NCBI RefSeq assembly: GCF_000615805.1
Contig: NZ_BAMJ01000011.1
Coordinates: 1-59,649 of the forward strand
Origin: Latilactobacillus fuchuensis DSM 14340 = JCM 11249
GTDB lineage: Bacteria; Bacillota; Bacilli; Lactobacillales; Lactobacillaceae
Length of the DNA stretch: 59,649 bases
Direction: 5' to 3'
The position numbers and the translations under genes were made by a program. Each line of letters opens with the position of its first letter. The stretch's first letter is position 1. Shown here piece after piece: positions 36,342 through 45,590 of this stretch. Below the pieces are notes generated by a model. The model did not search any database. It saw only the letters and a list, made by a program, of their open reading frames with translations, and had not been told where the DNA came from.

Positions 36342-36719
36342 ATGCAAATTGAACATGTCGGTTTATGGGTTCATGATTTAGAAGCGATGAAAGCATTTTA
36401 TCAGATGATGTTTAAGGCTAAAGGCGGTGAGCGGTATGAAAATCGCGCTAAAGGATTTCAATTGTACTTTTTAACGTTTGAATCGGGGGCTCGCTTGGAA
36501 ATCATGCATCAAGTCGATCAATTGGTGGATCGAGCAGTGCAAGGACAATATGCGCATTTAGCAATATCAGTGGACAGTCGTGAAATGGTTGATCAACTGG
36601 TCGTACAGTTTAAAGCACAAGGGTTGCCCTTGTTGAACGGGCCACGTGTGACTGGTGATGGCTATTATGAAGCAGTTGTTGAAGATCCAGAACATAATTT
36701 AATTGAATTAACGGTCTAG
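36342..36719 (+). CDS. Glyoxalase/VOC-superfamily protein
   Basis: A 125-aa protein with two beta-alpha-beta-beta-beta modules: MQIEHVGLWVHDLEAMKAFYQ and YAHLAISVDSREMVDQLV. Potential metal ligands are H5, E53-type (LEIMHQ), H75-type and the Glu in EDPEHNLIELTV. It could be a lactoylglutathione-lyase-like or dioxygenase-like enzyme; the substrate is not known. Monocistronic, with its own promoter and terminator. Confidence 0.85.
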   Translation: MQIEHVGLWVHDLEAMKAFYQMMFKAKGGERYENRAKGFQLYFLTFESGARLEIMHQVDQLVDRAVQGQYAHLAISVDSREMVDQLVVQFKAQGLPLLNGPRVTGDGYYEAVVEDPEHNLIELTV

Positions 36720-36722
36720 ATG

Positions 36723-36756
36723 AACGACTCATTCAGAATGAATGGTCGTTTTTTTT
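36723..36756 (+). terminator. Terminator
   Basis: AACGACtCATTC and GAATGgTCGTT followed by eight T. Confidence 0.8.
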
Positions 36757-36771
36757 GACGCATCCGATAAA

Positions 36772-36829
36772 TTGCAAGATTAATATTGCAAAAAGATGAG
36801 TTTGCAAGCGGATACAAAATAGTTAAAAT
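36772..36829 (+). promoter_or_regulatory. PTS operon promoter with a CRE and TTGCAA repeats
   Basis: TTGCAA occurs at 36772, 36786 and 36802; the last is the -35 box of a promoter with TAAAAT 16 bases on. TGCAAGCGGATACA (36803-36816) matches the CcpA consensus at 12 of 14 positions and covers the -35, so glucose repression is likely. The upstream TTGCAA copies may be activator sites for the PRD protein (inference). Confidence 0.55.
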
Positions 36830-36871
36830 AAAATTATCGTCAAGGGCCGAAACGAGGAGTTGCAAAAAAAG

Positions 36872-38776
36872 ATGAACAAACGAAAACAAGCTATTATTCA
36901 GTATATTTTGGCAGAGCACAAAACGCACTACGTTGACATCGCTGCGCACTTGCAGTTATCAGAACGGACGATTGCGACTTATTTGGATCAAATTGAAATG
37001 GATTTAGTGGGTAGTGGGGTGCAGTTAGTTCGTAAACCGAATGATGGCATTTACTTAACCGGTGATGTTGGCCATTTAAGCAGTCAATTAGAGACGACGA
37101 ATCAGGAATTACCGCAAACTAAGACAGAGCGGTGTTACTACCTTTTAGCAAAATTATTATTGGGAACAGAAGCCATCACCGTGCAGAATCTTGCAGAGGC
37201 CCTTTATGTGAGTCGTAGCACGGTCGAAAACGATTTGAAACAAGTTAAGCAATATTTACAGCAATTTGAATTAACGGTTACGGTGACCCATGCTGGGTTG
37301 CAGTTGGCTGGTGACGAGCAACATCGCCGTCAAGCTACGACCGAATTAATTAGTCAATATTGGGGTAAACGGACGCAGGCACTGGAACAGGATGGTCAAC
37401 TGATTCAGAATAGCCAGTTACCTGAAAAGTTGCACCATTTGTTTACGCCAGCGGTGATCGAAACAACCTTAGCAGCGCTAGGTGAACTGTTAGAAAAAAC
37501 GCAATTGTTGTTGACCGATTATGAATTTCAATCGTTAGCAATCCATCTAATGATTACGTTTGAACGGTTGTTGAAAAACCAGTTAGTCGCGCCAAGTCAA
37601 AGTGTGACAGCTCCGATTGTACCAGAAACGGCGATTTTAGTTGCTATTTTAGAACGTCGCTTTAACCAAACGTTACCATTATTCGAGCGGGCCAATATTA
37701 ATTTGCATTTAGTCGCGGTTAAATCACGACATTTAGATCCGCAATTAGTGACGACTAATGAACGTCAACCGGCTAGTCTAGCACAATGGTTGCGACAACA
37801 ACTTGTTCAACTAAAGGTCGATGATGAGTTGATTCACGGGTTGGTCTTACATTTAAACTCGGCGTTGAAACGACTGCGTGTCGGGTTAACGATTCGTAAC
37901 GCCTATACCGAAGAAATCCGGCGTAACTTCCCACAGGCTTTTGATCAAGCGGTTCTATTGCGTCCAGCGTTGCAAACGGATTACCAAGTGGCCTTAAACG
38001 ATGATGAATTAGCTTTTATTAGTTTACATTTTGAAGCCTTTTTTGAACGGCATACGACTGATCAACGAGTGAGCGTGGTCGTTGTGTGCAGTAGTGGCAT
38101 TGGGACGTCACAATTGTTAGGTCAGCGTTTAGAGAAGCAATTGGCACACCGTTTACGGATTACCCGGATTATTGCACTCGGCGAGTTGATGGCCAGTCCA
38201 ATTAGTGAGGATTTAGTGATTAGCACGATTGCAATCAAAGGTTTAACAGTCCCGGTTGTCGAAGTCAGTCCATTACTCAATAAACATGACGTACAGATGA
38301 TTCAACAGATGATTGACCAACAACCCGTTACCGGGAACCCCTTGACGCAATTGTTGCAGCCGGCCCATATTATCATTACCGATGAGCCACTTGATTATCA
38401 GATGGCGATTGAACGATTAGGTCAGTCGCTGATTCAAACTGGTGAGGTGATTGCTGAAATTATTCCGGCGGCCATTGAACGCGAAGTTCTAGATAGTACA
38501 GCGCTGGGTAAAATTGCAATTCCACATGCCAACCCGCAGTTTGTGAAACAGGCGGCCATTGGCTTATTAATTGCCCCGAATGGGATTATTTGGAAGAACC
38601 AAGAAAAGGTCCACCTCGTTTTCTTGATGGCGTTAAACGAACGTGTACAGCCCCAAATGCGGGATATCTATGGTGTGCTTAATCAATTAATCGATAACCA
38701 GAGACTAACCAAATCGATTTATCAAGCACCAGATGTGCACACCGTATTAAAGTTGTTGAATCAAATTTCAAAATAG
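36872..38776 (+). CDS. PRD-containing PTS transcriptional activator (MtlR/LicR type)
   Basis: A 634-aa regulator. Domains in order: DeoR-like helix-turn-helix (1-55), Mga-like helix-turn-helix (about 90-150), PRD1 (about 170-275, with AIHLMITFERL), PRD2 (about 285-390, with HGLVLHLNSALKR and ISLHFEAFFERH), an EIIB-like domain with Cys in VVVVCSSGIGTSQLL, and a C-terminal EIIA-like domain with His in AIPHANPQF. Phosphorylation of these sites by PTS proteins sets activity. It sits just before EIIA and EIIBC genes and surely controls them. ATG 36872 is preferred over the TTG at 36860. Confidence 0.92.
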   Translation: MNKRKQAIIQYILAEHKTHYVDIAAHLQLSERTIATYLDQIEMDLVGSGVQLVRKPNDGIYLTGDVGHLSSQLETTNQELPQTKTERCYYLLAKLLLGTEAITVQNLAEALYVSRSTVENDLKQVKQYLQQFELTVTVTHAGLQLAGDEQHRRQATTELISQYWGKRTQALEQDGQLIQNSQLPEKLHHLFTPAVIETTLAALGELLEKTQLLLTDYEFQSLAIHLMITFERLLKNQLVAPSQSVTAPIVPETAILVAILERRFNQTLPLFERANINLHLVAVKSRHLDPQLVTTNERQPASLAQWLRQQLVQLKVDDELIHGLVLHLNSALKRLRVGLTIRNAYTEEIRRNFPQAFDQAVLLRPALQTDYQVALNDDELAFISLHFEAFFERHTTDQRVSVVVVCSSGIGTSQLLGQRLEKQLAHRLRITRIIALGELMASPISEDLVISTIAIKGLTVPVVEVSPLLNKHDVQMIQQMIDQQPVTGNPLTQLLQPAHIIITDEPLDYQMAIERLGQSLIQTGEVIAEIIPAAIEREVLDSTALGKIAIPHANPQFVKQAAIGLLIAPNGIIWKNQEKVHLVFLMALNERVQPQMRDIYGVLNQLIDNQRLTKSIYQAPDVHTVLKLLNQISK

Positions 38777-38792
38777 GAATGGAGTTTTAATA

Positions 38793-39251
38793 ATGCAAGA
38801 ATTTGATGTTCAAAATATTTTTACAGATCAAGTGGTGACCGGTGATAAAACCGCCGCACTAGATCAGATGGCACAATTATTAGCCACACAAAACGGCTTA
38901 AATCAGGCGGAACTGGCGGCTGGTTTCCAAGCAAGAGAAGCCGAAAGTACGACTGGTTTTGGGAATGGAGTGGCAATTCCCCACGCCAAGCTTGCAGGTT
39001 TAAAGCAACCGGTTGTTGGTTTGGTCACCTTTGAAGCGGGCGTCAATTGGGCGTCATTAGATGATCAACCGGTTAATATTGCGATTGCTTTAATTATGCC
39101 GTTAGATGATCCGAATAAAACACATCTAAAAGTGCTCTCTAAATTTGCACGTAAATTAATGGATGATGAATTCATCGGTGACTTACAAGCCAATCGACAC
39201 GATGCACAGGGGTTATACACCTTGATTAATAACACAATTGATTTTAATTAG
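38793..39251 (+). CDS. PTS EIIA component, fructose/mannitol family
   Basis: A 152-aa cytoplasmic phosphocarrier; active His 64 in GNGVAIPHAKL. It passes phosphate from HPr to the EIIB domain encoded next. 16 bases after the regulator with GGAG upstream. Confidence 0.93.
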   Translation: MQEFDVQNIFTDQVVTGDKTAALDQMAQLLATQNGLNQAELAAGFQAREAESTTGFGNGVAIPHAKLAGLKQPVVGLVTFEAGVNWASLDDQPVNIAIALIMPLDDPNKTHLKVLSKFARKLMDDEFIGDLQANRHDAQGLYTLINNTIDFN

Positions 39252-39265
39252 AAGGAGTGAGTGAT

Positions 39266-40676
39266 ATGAAAAAGTTTGTCGGGATTACGAAATGTCCAGT
39301 CGGCATTGCCCATACCTATATGGCGGCTGAAAAATTGCAAAAAGCAGGGGAAGCACAAGGGTATGAAGTTAAAATTGAAACCCAAGGCGCTTCAGGGGTT
39401 GAAGATGAATTGAGCGCACAAGATGTTGCGGATGCTGATTTTGTAATTATCGCAGCTGATGTAGCGGTTGATGGTGAAGAACGCTTTAACGGTAAACAAG
39501 TATTGTATGCTAAAACAGCGGATGCCATTAAAGATGCCAACGCATTAATTGAAAGGCTTTGACGGCCGGTATTTATGGTCAAAAACAAACGACTGTCGCT
39601 CAATCTGATCAGCAAGAGAGTCATGAACAAAGTCCGATTATCAAGCAATTATTAAACGGGGTTTCACACATGATTCCGTTCGTTGTCGTTGGTGGGTTAT
39701 TCATCGCCTTGTCGATTGCAATCGGTGGTCACCCAACTAAAGCCGGAATGGTGATTCCCCCCAATACGATTTGGAGTAGCATGAATCAAATCGGCGGAAT
39801 TGGATTCACGTTGATGATTCCAATCTTGGCGGGTTACATTGCTTATGCGATCTCAGGTCGTGCTGCTTTAGCACCAGCTATGATTGGTGCCATGGTCGCT
39901 AATAACACTGATATTTTAGGCACAAAAGCTGGGACCGGTTTTATTGGCGCAATTATTGTCGGGTTTGCAGCTGGTTATTTGGTTAAATGGTTTAATTCTT
40001 GGCCCGTTCCGAAAGATTTACGGCCAGTCATGCCTATTTTTGTGATTCCGCTATTAGGGGTTGGGATTATCTCGGCGGTCTTGATTTTAGTATTAGGGCC
40101 CCAATTTCATGGTTAATGACGGCGTTACAGGATATGTTAACGGCGCTATCGAAGAATCCGGAAACAAGTATCGTTTTAGGATTAGTGATTGGTGCGATGG
40201 TGGCTGTTGATATGGGTGGTCCAGTGAATAAAGTTGCATTTTTATTCGGGGTTGCTTCGATTACAGCGGGTCATCCACAAATTATGGGCGCGGTGGCTTG
40301 TGCGGTTGCTGTACCACCATTGGCTTTAGGCGTGGCGACATTTGTTCGTCGTGATTTATACACTGAAGAAGAAAAATCAGCCGGAATTCCAGCGATTTTA
40401 ATGGGCTTAATTGGGATTACCGAAGGGGCAATTCCGTTTGCCACAGCCAATCCTAAACAAGTTTTCCCAAGTATCATTGCCGGTTCAGCCGTTGCGAGTG
40501 CGGTCGGCATGATTTTCAAAATTACCGATGCCGTCCCACACGGTGGCCCAATTGTCGGGGTGTTAGGGGCTACTAATAATATCGGCTTATTCTTTATCTC
40601 AATTCTATCAGGGGTGGCCGTTGCAGTGGCGCTATTAACAATCTTTAAGGTGCGTAAAGCGCGCAAAACAGCTTAG
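39266..40676 (+). pseudogene. PTS EIIBC, fructose family, two frameshifts
   Basis: The EIIB part has the P-loop Cys 10 in ITKCPVGIAHTYMAAEKL; the EIIC part has about nine helices (for example MIPFVVVGGLFIALSIAIG) and a GGPVNKVAF region. Two single-base losses split it: near 39555 (GG for GGG, restoring ALIERALTAGIYG) and near 40099 (CCCC for CCCCC, restoring LVLGPPISWLMTALQD). With both repaired it reads as one EIIBC protein of about 470 aa, the usual layout of this family. Without repair, EIIB and two EIIC fragments would be made and transport would fail. The substrate is unknown; no phosphofructokinase gene is present, so it may not be fructose itself. Confidence 0.8.
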
Positions 40677-40689
40677 AGAGCTTTCGAAC

Positions 40690-40770
40690 AAGCTGTGATA
40701 GAACTCGGTTATCAATTGCCTATCAAGTTGAGAAGTCGCCTATCCGAAGAAGGATAGACGACTTTTTATT
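40690..40770 (+). repeat. Second-family repeat with terminator, copy 1
   Basis: AAGCTGTGATAGAACTCGGT plus TATCAATTG and TATCAAGTT, then the terminator AAGTCGcCTATCC / GGATAGaCGACTTTTT. Closely related to 41601-41682. Confidence 0.7.
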
Positions 40771-40827
40771 TTGCCTGAAAATCGTTAAAAATTCACTAGA
40801 CCTGATATTTAAACAAGTCTCTGGTAT

Positions 40828-40915
40828 AATTAGCCTTGTTCATTAATATACAATTCTAAAAATAGTCATTAATTATGCAATAAAACTGGTATAATCAAGG
40901 TAATTAATTAAAGAT
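40828..40915 (+). promoter_or_regulatory. argR promoter region with ARG-box-like sequence
   Basis: Two TATAAT boxes, both in GGTATAAT context, and between them TATACAATTCT and ATTATGCAATAAA, which resemble ARG box halves. Autoregulation by ArgR is plausible. Confidence 0.4.
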
Positions 40916-40929
40916 GTGAGGTGGCAATC

Positions 40930-41403
40930 GTGAAGAAAGCGGACCGGCAAACACGGATTGAACAGATTATTAATCAACAGGTGATTGCAACACAAGAAGA
41001 ACTATTAGAGACTCTCAAAAAAGAGAATATTGAGGCGACTCAGGCGACGATTTCACGGGATATTCGTGAAATGCAAATCGTTAAGGCTCGTGATGTGAAT
41101 GGCGAACTCCGCTATACCGTTTTTCATGCGGATGAACGGACTCAAGTTCAAAAATTAAAAGATAAATTACGCGAAGTCGCACTATCCGTGACACAAGTAC
41201 AGATGATGAATGTCATTAAGACGCTCCCTAGTAATGGTAATTTATTAGCGGCCTTGATTGACGATATTAATTATCAAGAAGTCGTCGGGACACTGGCTGG
41301 TCATGACACGATTGTGGTGATTAGTCCGGATGAAGCAAGCGCGACAAGATTAAATCAACAGTTTTCAGAAAATTTAGCAACGCCAGTTAAGGTGGAGCTG
41401 TAA
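40930..41403 (+). CDS. argR: Arginine repressor family protein (ArgR/AhrC)
   Basis: A 157-aa regulator. N-terminal winged helix (RIEQIINQQVIATQEELLETLKKENIEATQATISRDIREMQIVK) and the C-terminal hexamerisation/arginine-binding domain (LIDDINYQEVVGTLAGHDTIVVISPDEASA), which keeps GT..GHDT. No arginine genes are adjacent, so it acts at a distance. GTG 40930 follows GAGGTG. Confidence 0.92.
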   Translation: MKKADRQTRIEQIINQQVIATQEELLETLKKENIEATQATISRDIREMQIVKARDVNGELRYTVFHADERTQVQKLKDKLREVALSVTQVQMMNVIKTLPSNGNLLAALIDDINYQEVVGTLAGHDTIVVISPDEASATRLNQQFSENLATPVKVEL

Positions 41404-41491
41404 GCAACTAAACCTAATTAACCACCAGCTGAAACTTTCAAATAAAAATGGTATAATAGATTTTCATTTAATTGAAAGGCTGGCGGAGAGA

Positions 41492-41602
41492 ATGGATTTG
41501 GTATTTGCATGTACTTACAGCGTCATTGCGCTTGGTTTATTTGCGATTATTAATCGTGTGATTAATCAACGAATTAATCGCAAACTTGAAGAAAATAAAT
41601 AA
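41492..41602 (+). CDS. 36-aa membrane peptide
   Basis: MDLVFACTYSVIALGLFAII with a basic tail ending NRKLEENK. An extended -10 promoter (TGGTATAAT, 41450-41458) lies 34 bases upstream and a GGCGGAGAGA ribosome binding site precedes the ATG, so it is likely expressed. Single helix plus charged tail and a stable downstream hairpin recall type I toxins, but no family match is evident. Confidence 0.55.
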   Translation: MDLVFACTYSVIALGLFAIINRVINQRINRKLEENK

Positions 41603-41682
41603 GCTGTGACAGAACTCGGTTATTAATTGAGTATCAAGTTAAAAATGCGGTCTATCCCGAACTAAGGATAGACCGCATTTTA
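41601..41682 (+). repeat. Second-family repeat with terminator, copy 2
   Basis: AAGCTGTGACAGAACTCGGT plus TATTAATTG and TATCAAGTT, then AAAATGCGGTCTATCC / GGATAGACCGCATTTT, a bidirectional terminator. It shares its 5' half with 40690-40770, but the hairpin base differs in sequence while remaining paired. Confidence 0.75.
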
Positions 41683-41769
41683 AATTTGAACGGAAATTGA
41701 TGAGTTCTGGTGCGCGTCAAAGAAGAATGCTCGCTTAATATCAAAATACTAAGACTTACGTATAACTAT

Positions 41770-42669
41770 TTATTGAGGTTGATTAAGATACGGATCAAAT
41801 GCGGTTGGTAATGGGGCAATGACGGTTCGCTGATGGTCCGTGAAGGGTTCAGTATAGCGTAACGTCTGACCGTGTAATAATAGACGGCTCGTGGTATCTG
41901 ACGGGTTGTAGAGTGGATCACCGAGAATCGGGTGATCAATCCCCGCTAGATGAACGCGAATTTGGTGTGTTCGACCGGTTTCGAGATTAACCGCCAAAGT
42001 GGCCGTGTCATTCTGCCGGGTTAATAACTGGTAATGGGTAATGGCGGATAGGCCGTTGATGTAATCAGCCTGCCGTTTTCGTTGATTATCGGGATCAATC
42101 CCGATGGGGAAGTTGATGGTGTCGTGGTCGAGTAATAATTGTTGGGGATCATTGACGACAGCGATGTATTGGCGCGCCATTGTTTTTTGACTCAATTGCC
42201 GGTTTAAAATACCAATTACGATTGGCGTTTTACCAATCATGACGGCCCCGCTGGTCGCTAAATCAATGCGGTGAACCATGTAGGCGTGTTTACCTTGTGC
42301 GGCTAAGTATGTAGCAACCTGATTCATGAGCGTGCCATTTTCGTGTGGTCGGTTGGGATGGGTTTTAATGCCGGCCGGTTTATTGACCACTAATAAGTCA
42401 GCATCTTCATAAAGAACGGTAAACAGTTGGGCTTGATCTAAATCATATTCTTGAGTTTTGACCGAAACGTCAGAGAAAGTCATGTCAATTTGGTCGCCGG
42501 GTTCAACGAAGCGGTTGAAGGCGCGATACTGACCGTTGACTAAAATATTCTGATCAACTCTCAAGAAATGTTGCATTTTTTGGGGAATCAGCCAATGATT
42601 GAGTAAACCGCGGACTGACATCGGGCTAAAGTCTGTTTCTAAAGTTACTTTTTTTTGATAAATTGTCAT
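41770..42669 (-). CDS. RluA/RluD-family pseudouridine synthase
   Basis: A 299-aa RNA-modifying enzyme. N-terminal S4-like part (SVRGLLNHWLIPQKMQHFLRVDQNILVNGQ), then the catalytic HRIDLATSGAVMIGK with the conserved Asp, LETGRTHQIRVHLAGIDHPILGDPLYN and RLLLHGQTL. It converts uridine to pseudouridine in rRNA or tRNA; the exact site cannot be told. Start at ATG 42669 with AAAGGTGG. Confidence 0.93.
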   Translation of the reverse strand: MTIYQKKVTLETDFSPMSVRGLLNHWLIPQKMQHFLRVDQNILVNGQYRAFNRFVEPGDQIDMTFSDVSVKTQEYDLDQAQLFTVLYEDADLLVVNKPAGIKTHPNRPHENGTLMNQVATYLAAQGKHAYMVHRIDLATSGAVMIGKTPIVIGILNRQLSQKTMARQYIAVVNDPQQLLLDHDTINFPIGIDPDNQRKRQADYINGLSAITHYQLLTRQNDTATLAVNLETGRTHQIRVHLAGIDHPILGDPLYNPSDTTSRLLLHGQTLRYTEPFTDHQRTVIAPLPTAFDPYLNQPQ

Positions 42670-42821
42670 TGGGGAAACCACCTTTAAGCTTCCAGTTTAG
42701 CGAATTTAGCGACGAATGTAAATTTTAAAAGATTATAAATGTTAACGGCAGCTACTAGTTGTGATTCGGGAATATGCTACAATTAATAACATCAAGTGAA
42801 TTTGATCAGAAGAGGGATTGT

Positions 42822-44903
42822 ATGAATAAGCAAGCATCACCGATAAAATCAGCGTTTAAAAGTTTCTTTAAACGACTATGGCGCATGATTAAGTTTGTCT
42901 GGTATCGTCTACAACTGACTCGCTGGTTAATTCTAGCGGTGTTATTACTGATTTTCGTGATGAGTAGTTTCCTAACTTTTAAAGCGAAAACGGCCAATGT
43001 CGGTGATATTAAAGCGAATTTACAATCACCATCGATTGTTTATGATATCAAAGACAGTCGGGCGGGTTCCTTGTATTCGCAAAAAGGGACCTATGTTGAG
43101 TTAGAACAGATTTCAACCCCGATTCAAGATGCGGTGATTTCGACGGAAGATCGAACCTTCTACAGTAATCTTGGGTTTAGTATCAAGGGGATGGCGCGGG
43201 CAGCGGTCAACCTAGTGATTCATCACGGGGAAATCTCCGGTGGTGGGAGTACGTTGACCCAGCAGTTAGCCAAGAATGCGAAATTAAGTCAGAAGCAAAC
43301 TTTTTCACGGAAGTTCGAAGAATTATTCTTAGCGATTCAGATTACGAAAACATACACTAAAAAAGATATTTTAACCATGTATTTAAATAATGCCTATTTT
43401 GGCAACGGGGTTTGGGGCGTCCAAGACGCCTCTAAACGCTACTTTGGCAAGAATGCCAGTGAGTTGGACGCTAGCGAAGGGGCCGTGATTGCGGCGATGT
43501 TGCGAAGTCCTAGTTATTACAATCCGGCGGAGCATTTGGATAATGCAACGTCGCGCCGTAATCTGATTTTAGGCCTGATGGTGGATAATAATAAATTAAC
43601 CCAGGCCCAAGCAGACGCTGCTAAGAAAGAAACCTTAGTGGTTAAAAATACTTATGAACAATCAGATAGTTATAAATATCCCTATTATTTTGACGAAGTT
43701 GTTAATGAAGCGGTCAATCGATTTGGGATTAAAGAAGAAGATTTAGTTAAAAATGGGTACAAGATTTATACGGCATTAGATCAGACCCAACAAAGTAAGA
43801 TGGAAACGACTTTTGAACAAAGTTATCTCTTCCCAGATAACGCTGCTGACGGGACGGTTGTTCAAGGCAGTTCCATCGCGATTAATCCAAAAACCGGTGG
43901 GGTATCCGCCGTCGTTGGTGGTCGGGGTGATTACACGATTCGCGGTTACAGTCGCATCACGCAGATGAAACGTCAACCGGGTTCAACGATTAAACCGTTG
44001 GCGGTCTATACACCGGCCATCGAAGACGGTTACCATTACGATTCGTCTCTAGAAGATAAGAAACAGAGTTACGGGACGAATAACTATACACCGACTAATC
44101 CGGATAATGTATACAGCGGTTCAATTCCGATGTACCAAGCGATTGCCAATAGTACTAATGCGCCGGCCGTTTGGTTGCTAAATCAAATCGGTTTGAAACG
44201 CGGGATTAAATCAGTTGAAAAATTTGGGATTTCAGTACCGAAAAGTGACCAAAACTTAGCGATGGCACTCGGTGGCTGGGAAGGTGGCGTTTCGCCATAC
44301 CAAATGGCCAGTGCTTACACGGCGTTTGCCAATGATGGCGAACTATCTGAAACGCATTTTATTCGCAAGATTGTTGATGCCAGTGGCGCGGTCGTCGTTG
44401 ATAATACGGAGAATTCGAAAACCCGGATTATGACCAAGAAGACGGCCAAAGAAATGACGAGTATGATGCTCGGCGTTTACAATAACGGGACGGGGAAATA
44501 CGCGAAACCAGACGGGTATCAAGTCGCTGGTAAATCTGGGAGTACCGAAGTGCCTGCTAGTTACGGCTTTGGGACTAAGGATCAATGGTTGATTGGTTAT
44601 ACACCGGATATTGTTGTGGCGACTTGGATGGGTTATGATAAAACCGATCAAAGCCATTTTATGACCAACACGAGTATCGATGGGTTAGCGCCGATTTTTA
44701 AATACGAAATGCAAGCATTATTACCGACGACTGCCCAAACCAGTTTTGATACAGAGGACGCGCAAACCCTTGCTAAGAAAGAATCCACCAAAGATTCGAA
44801 TCAATTAGTCGATTCGATTCAATCTGGATTTAAAAATGGGGTAAATAAAGCGAAAGATACGGCCAATCAATGGTATAATACCGTGAAAGGGTTTTTTAAT
44901 TAA
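42822..44903 (+). CDS. Class A penicillin-binding protein (transglycosylase/transpeptidase)
   Basis: A 693-aa bifunctional cell-wall synthase. One N-terminal helix (LILAVLLLIFVMSSFL), the GT51 domain (ISTEDRTFY with catalytic Glu; GGSTLTQQLAKN), and the transpeptidase with SxxK serine in PGSTIKPL, SxN in IANSTNAPA and the third motif as KSGST (KTG equivalent). The C-terminal 45-residue tail is Lys/Asp-rich. It resembles PBP2a/PBP1b types. ATG 42822 follows AGAGGGA. Confidence 0.95.
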   Translation: MNKQASPIKSAFKSFFKRLWRMIKFVWYRLQLTRWLILAVLLLIFVMSSFLTFKAKTANVGDIKANLQSPSIVYDIKDSRAGSLYSQKGTYVELEQISTPIQDAVISTEDRTFYSNLGFSIKGMARAAVNLVIHHGEISGGGSTLTQQLAKNAKLSQKQTFSRKFEELFLAIQITKTYTKKDILTMYLNNAYFGNGVWGVQDASKRYFGKNASELDASEGAVIAAMLRSPSYYNPAEHLDNATSRRNLILGLMVDNNKLTQAQADAAKKETLVVKNTYEQSDSYKYPYYFDEVVNEAVNRFGIKEEDLVKNGYKIYTALDQTQQSKMETTFEQSYLFPDNAADGTVVQGSSIAINPKTGGVSAVVGGRGDYTIRGYSRITQMKRQPGSTIKPLAVYTPAIEDGYHYDSSLEDKKQSYGTNNYTPTNPDNVYSGSIPMYQAIANSTNAPAVWLLNQIGLKRGIKSVEKFGISVPKSDQNLAMALGGWEGGVSPYQMASAYTAFANDGELSETHFIRKIVDASGAVVVDNTENSKTRIMTKKTAKEMTSMMLGVYNNGTGKYAKPDGYQVAGKSGSTEVPASYGFGTKDQWLIGYTPDIVVATWMGYDKTDQSHFMTNTSIDGLAPIFKYEMQALLPTTAQTSFDTEDAQTLAKKESTKDSNQLVDSIQSGFKNGVNKAKDTANQWYNTVKGFFN

Positions 44904-44930
44904 ATAAAGTAGCTAAAGGAGTCAGTTCAA

Positions 44931-45275
44931 ATGACAGTTAATATTCATGATGATGCCAACCAAATGGCAGTTCACTTACAAGAATTACCCCAATTTTTAG
45001 GGTTGCAAAATGCTTTTGCAAGTTTGAAAAAAGATGAAATTGCTTTTGCAATGTTCAAAAAATTTCAAACGCAACAAATGACATTACAACAAAAACAAAT
45101 GCAAGGTCAAGATTTAACGGATGACGAAATCAAAGAAATCCAAGAACTTGCTCAAAAAATTGGTGACATCGACGCCATCAAACAATTAATGGAACAAGAA
45201 CGTCAATTAAGCCAATTAATGGACGAATTAAACCAAATCATCTCAAAACCAATCGCAGATATCTATCAAGGATAG
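44931..45275 (+). CDS. YlbF/YmcA-family (YheA-like) protein
   Basis: A 114-aa all-helical protein with long Gln/Lys-rich helices (FKKFQTQQMTLQQKQMQGQ), of the DUF964 family. In Bacillus, relatives (YlbF, YmcA, YaaT) assist RNase Y. It follows the PBP gene by 27 bases with AAAGGAG, so it is probably in the same transcript. Confidence 0.85.
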   Translation: MTVNIHDDANQMAVHLQELPQFLGLQNAFASLKKDEIAFAMFKKFQTQQMTLQQKQMQGQDLTDDEIKEIQELAQKIGDIDAIKQLMEQERQLSQLMDELNQIISKPIADIYQG

Positions 45276-45390
45276 AGTGCTTTCTCAAGCGGTTAACGCT
45301 TGAGCATAACCAAAAAAATCCCTTATGGTGTTCTTTAACCATAAGGGATTTTTGTAGTTAGGCGGAAAGCGTTGCTTGAGAAAGCACATT
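45276..45390. repeat. Palindromic intergenic repeat, copy G (best-paired copy)
   Basis: Outer arms GTGCTTTCTCAAGC / GCTTGAGAAAGCAC pair over 14 bases and AACGCTT / AAGCGTT over 7; the inner stem AATCCCTTATGGT / ACCATAAGGGATT pairs over 13. It starts immediately after the YlbF-like stop codon. Confidence 0.9.
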
Positions 45391-45398
45391 TCAGTATA

Positions 45399-45480
45399 GA
45401 GTGCTGACTCAGTCGTTTAGCAACTGTGCACTCAGCAAAAAATCCGCCGTCACCCAATCTAGGTTATGGACGGATTTTTT
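45399..45480. repeat. Truncated repeat copy H with terminator
   Basis: GAGTGCTGACTCAGTCGTTTAGC matches the left part of the family; the right part is replaced by a hairpin AAAAAATCCG..CGGATTTTTT. Tandem partner of G. Confidence 0.65.
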
Positions 45481-45590
45481 GATGGCATCATTAAGAACGT
45501 TTGTTCGATGATGCTTTCTAAAGACCTATTGCAATGGTATAATGAGCCTATTAATAAAATCGATTTTTAAGAATTGAGGCGTTATTCAAA

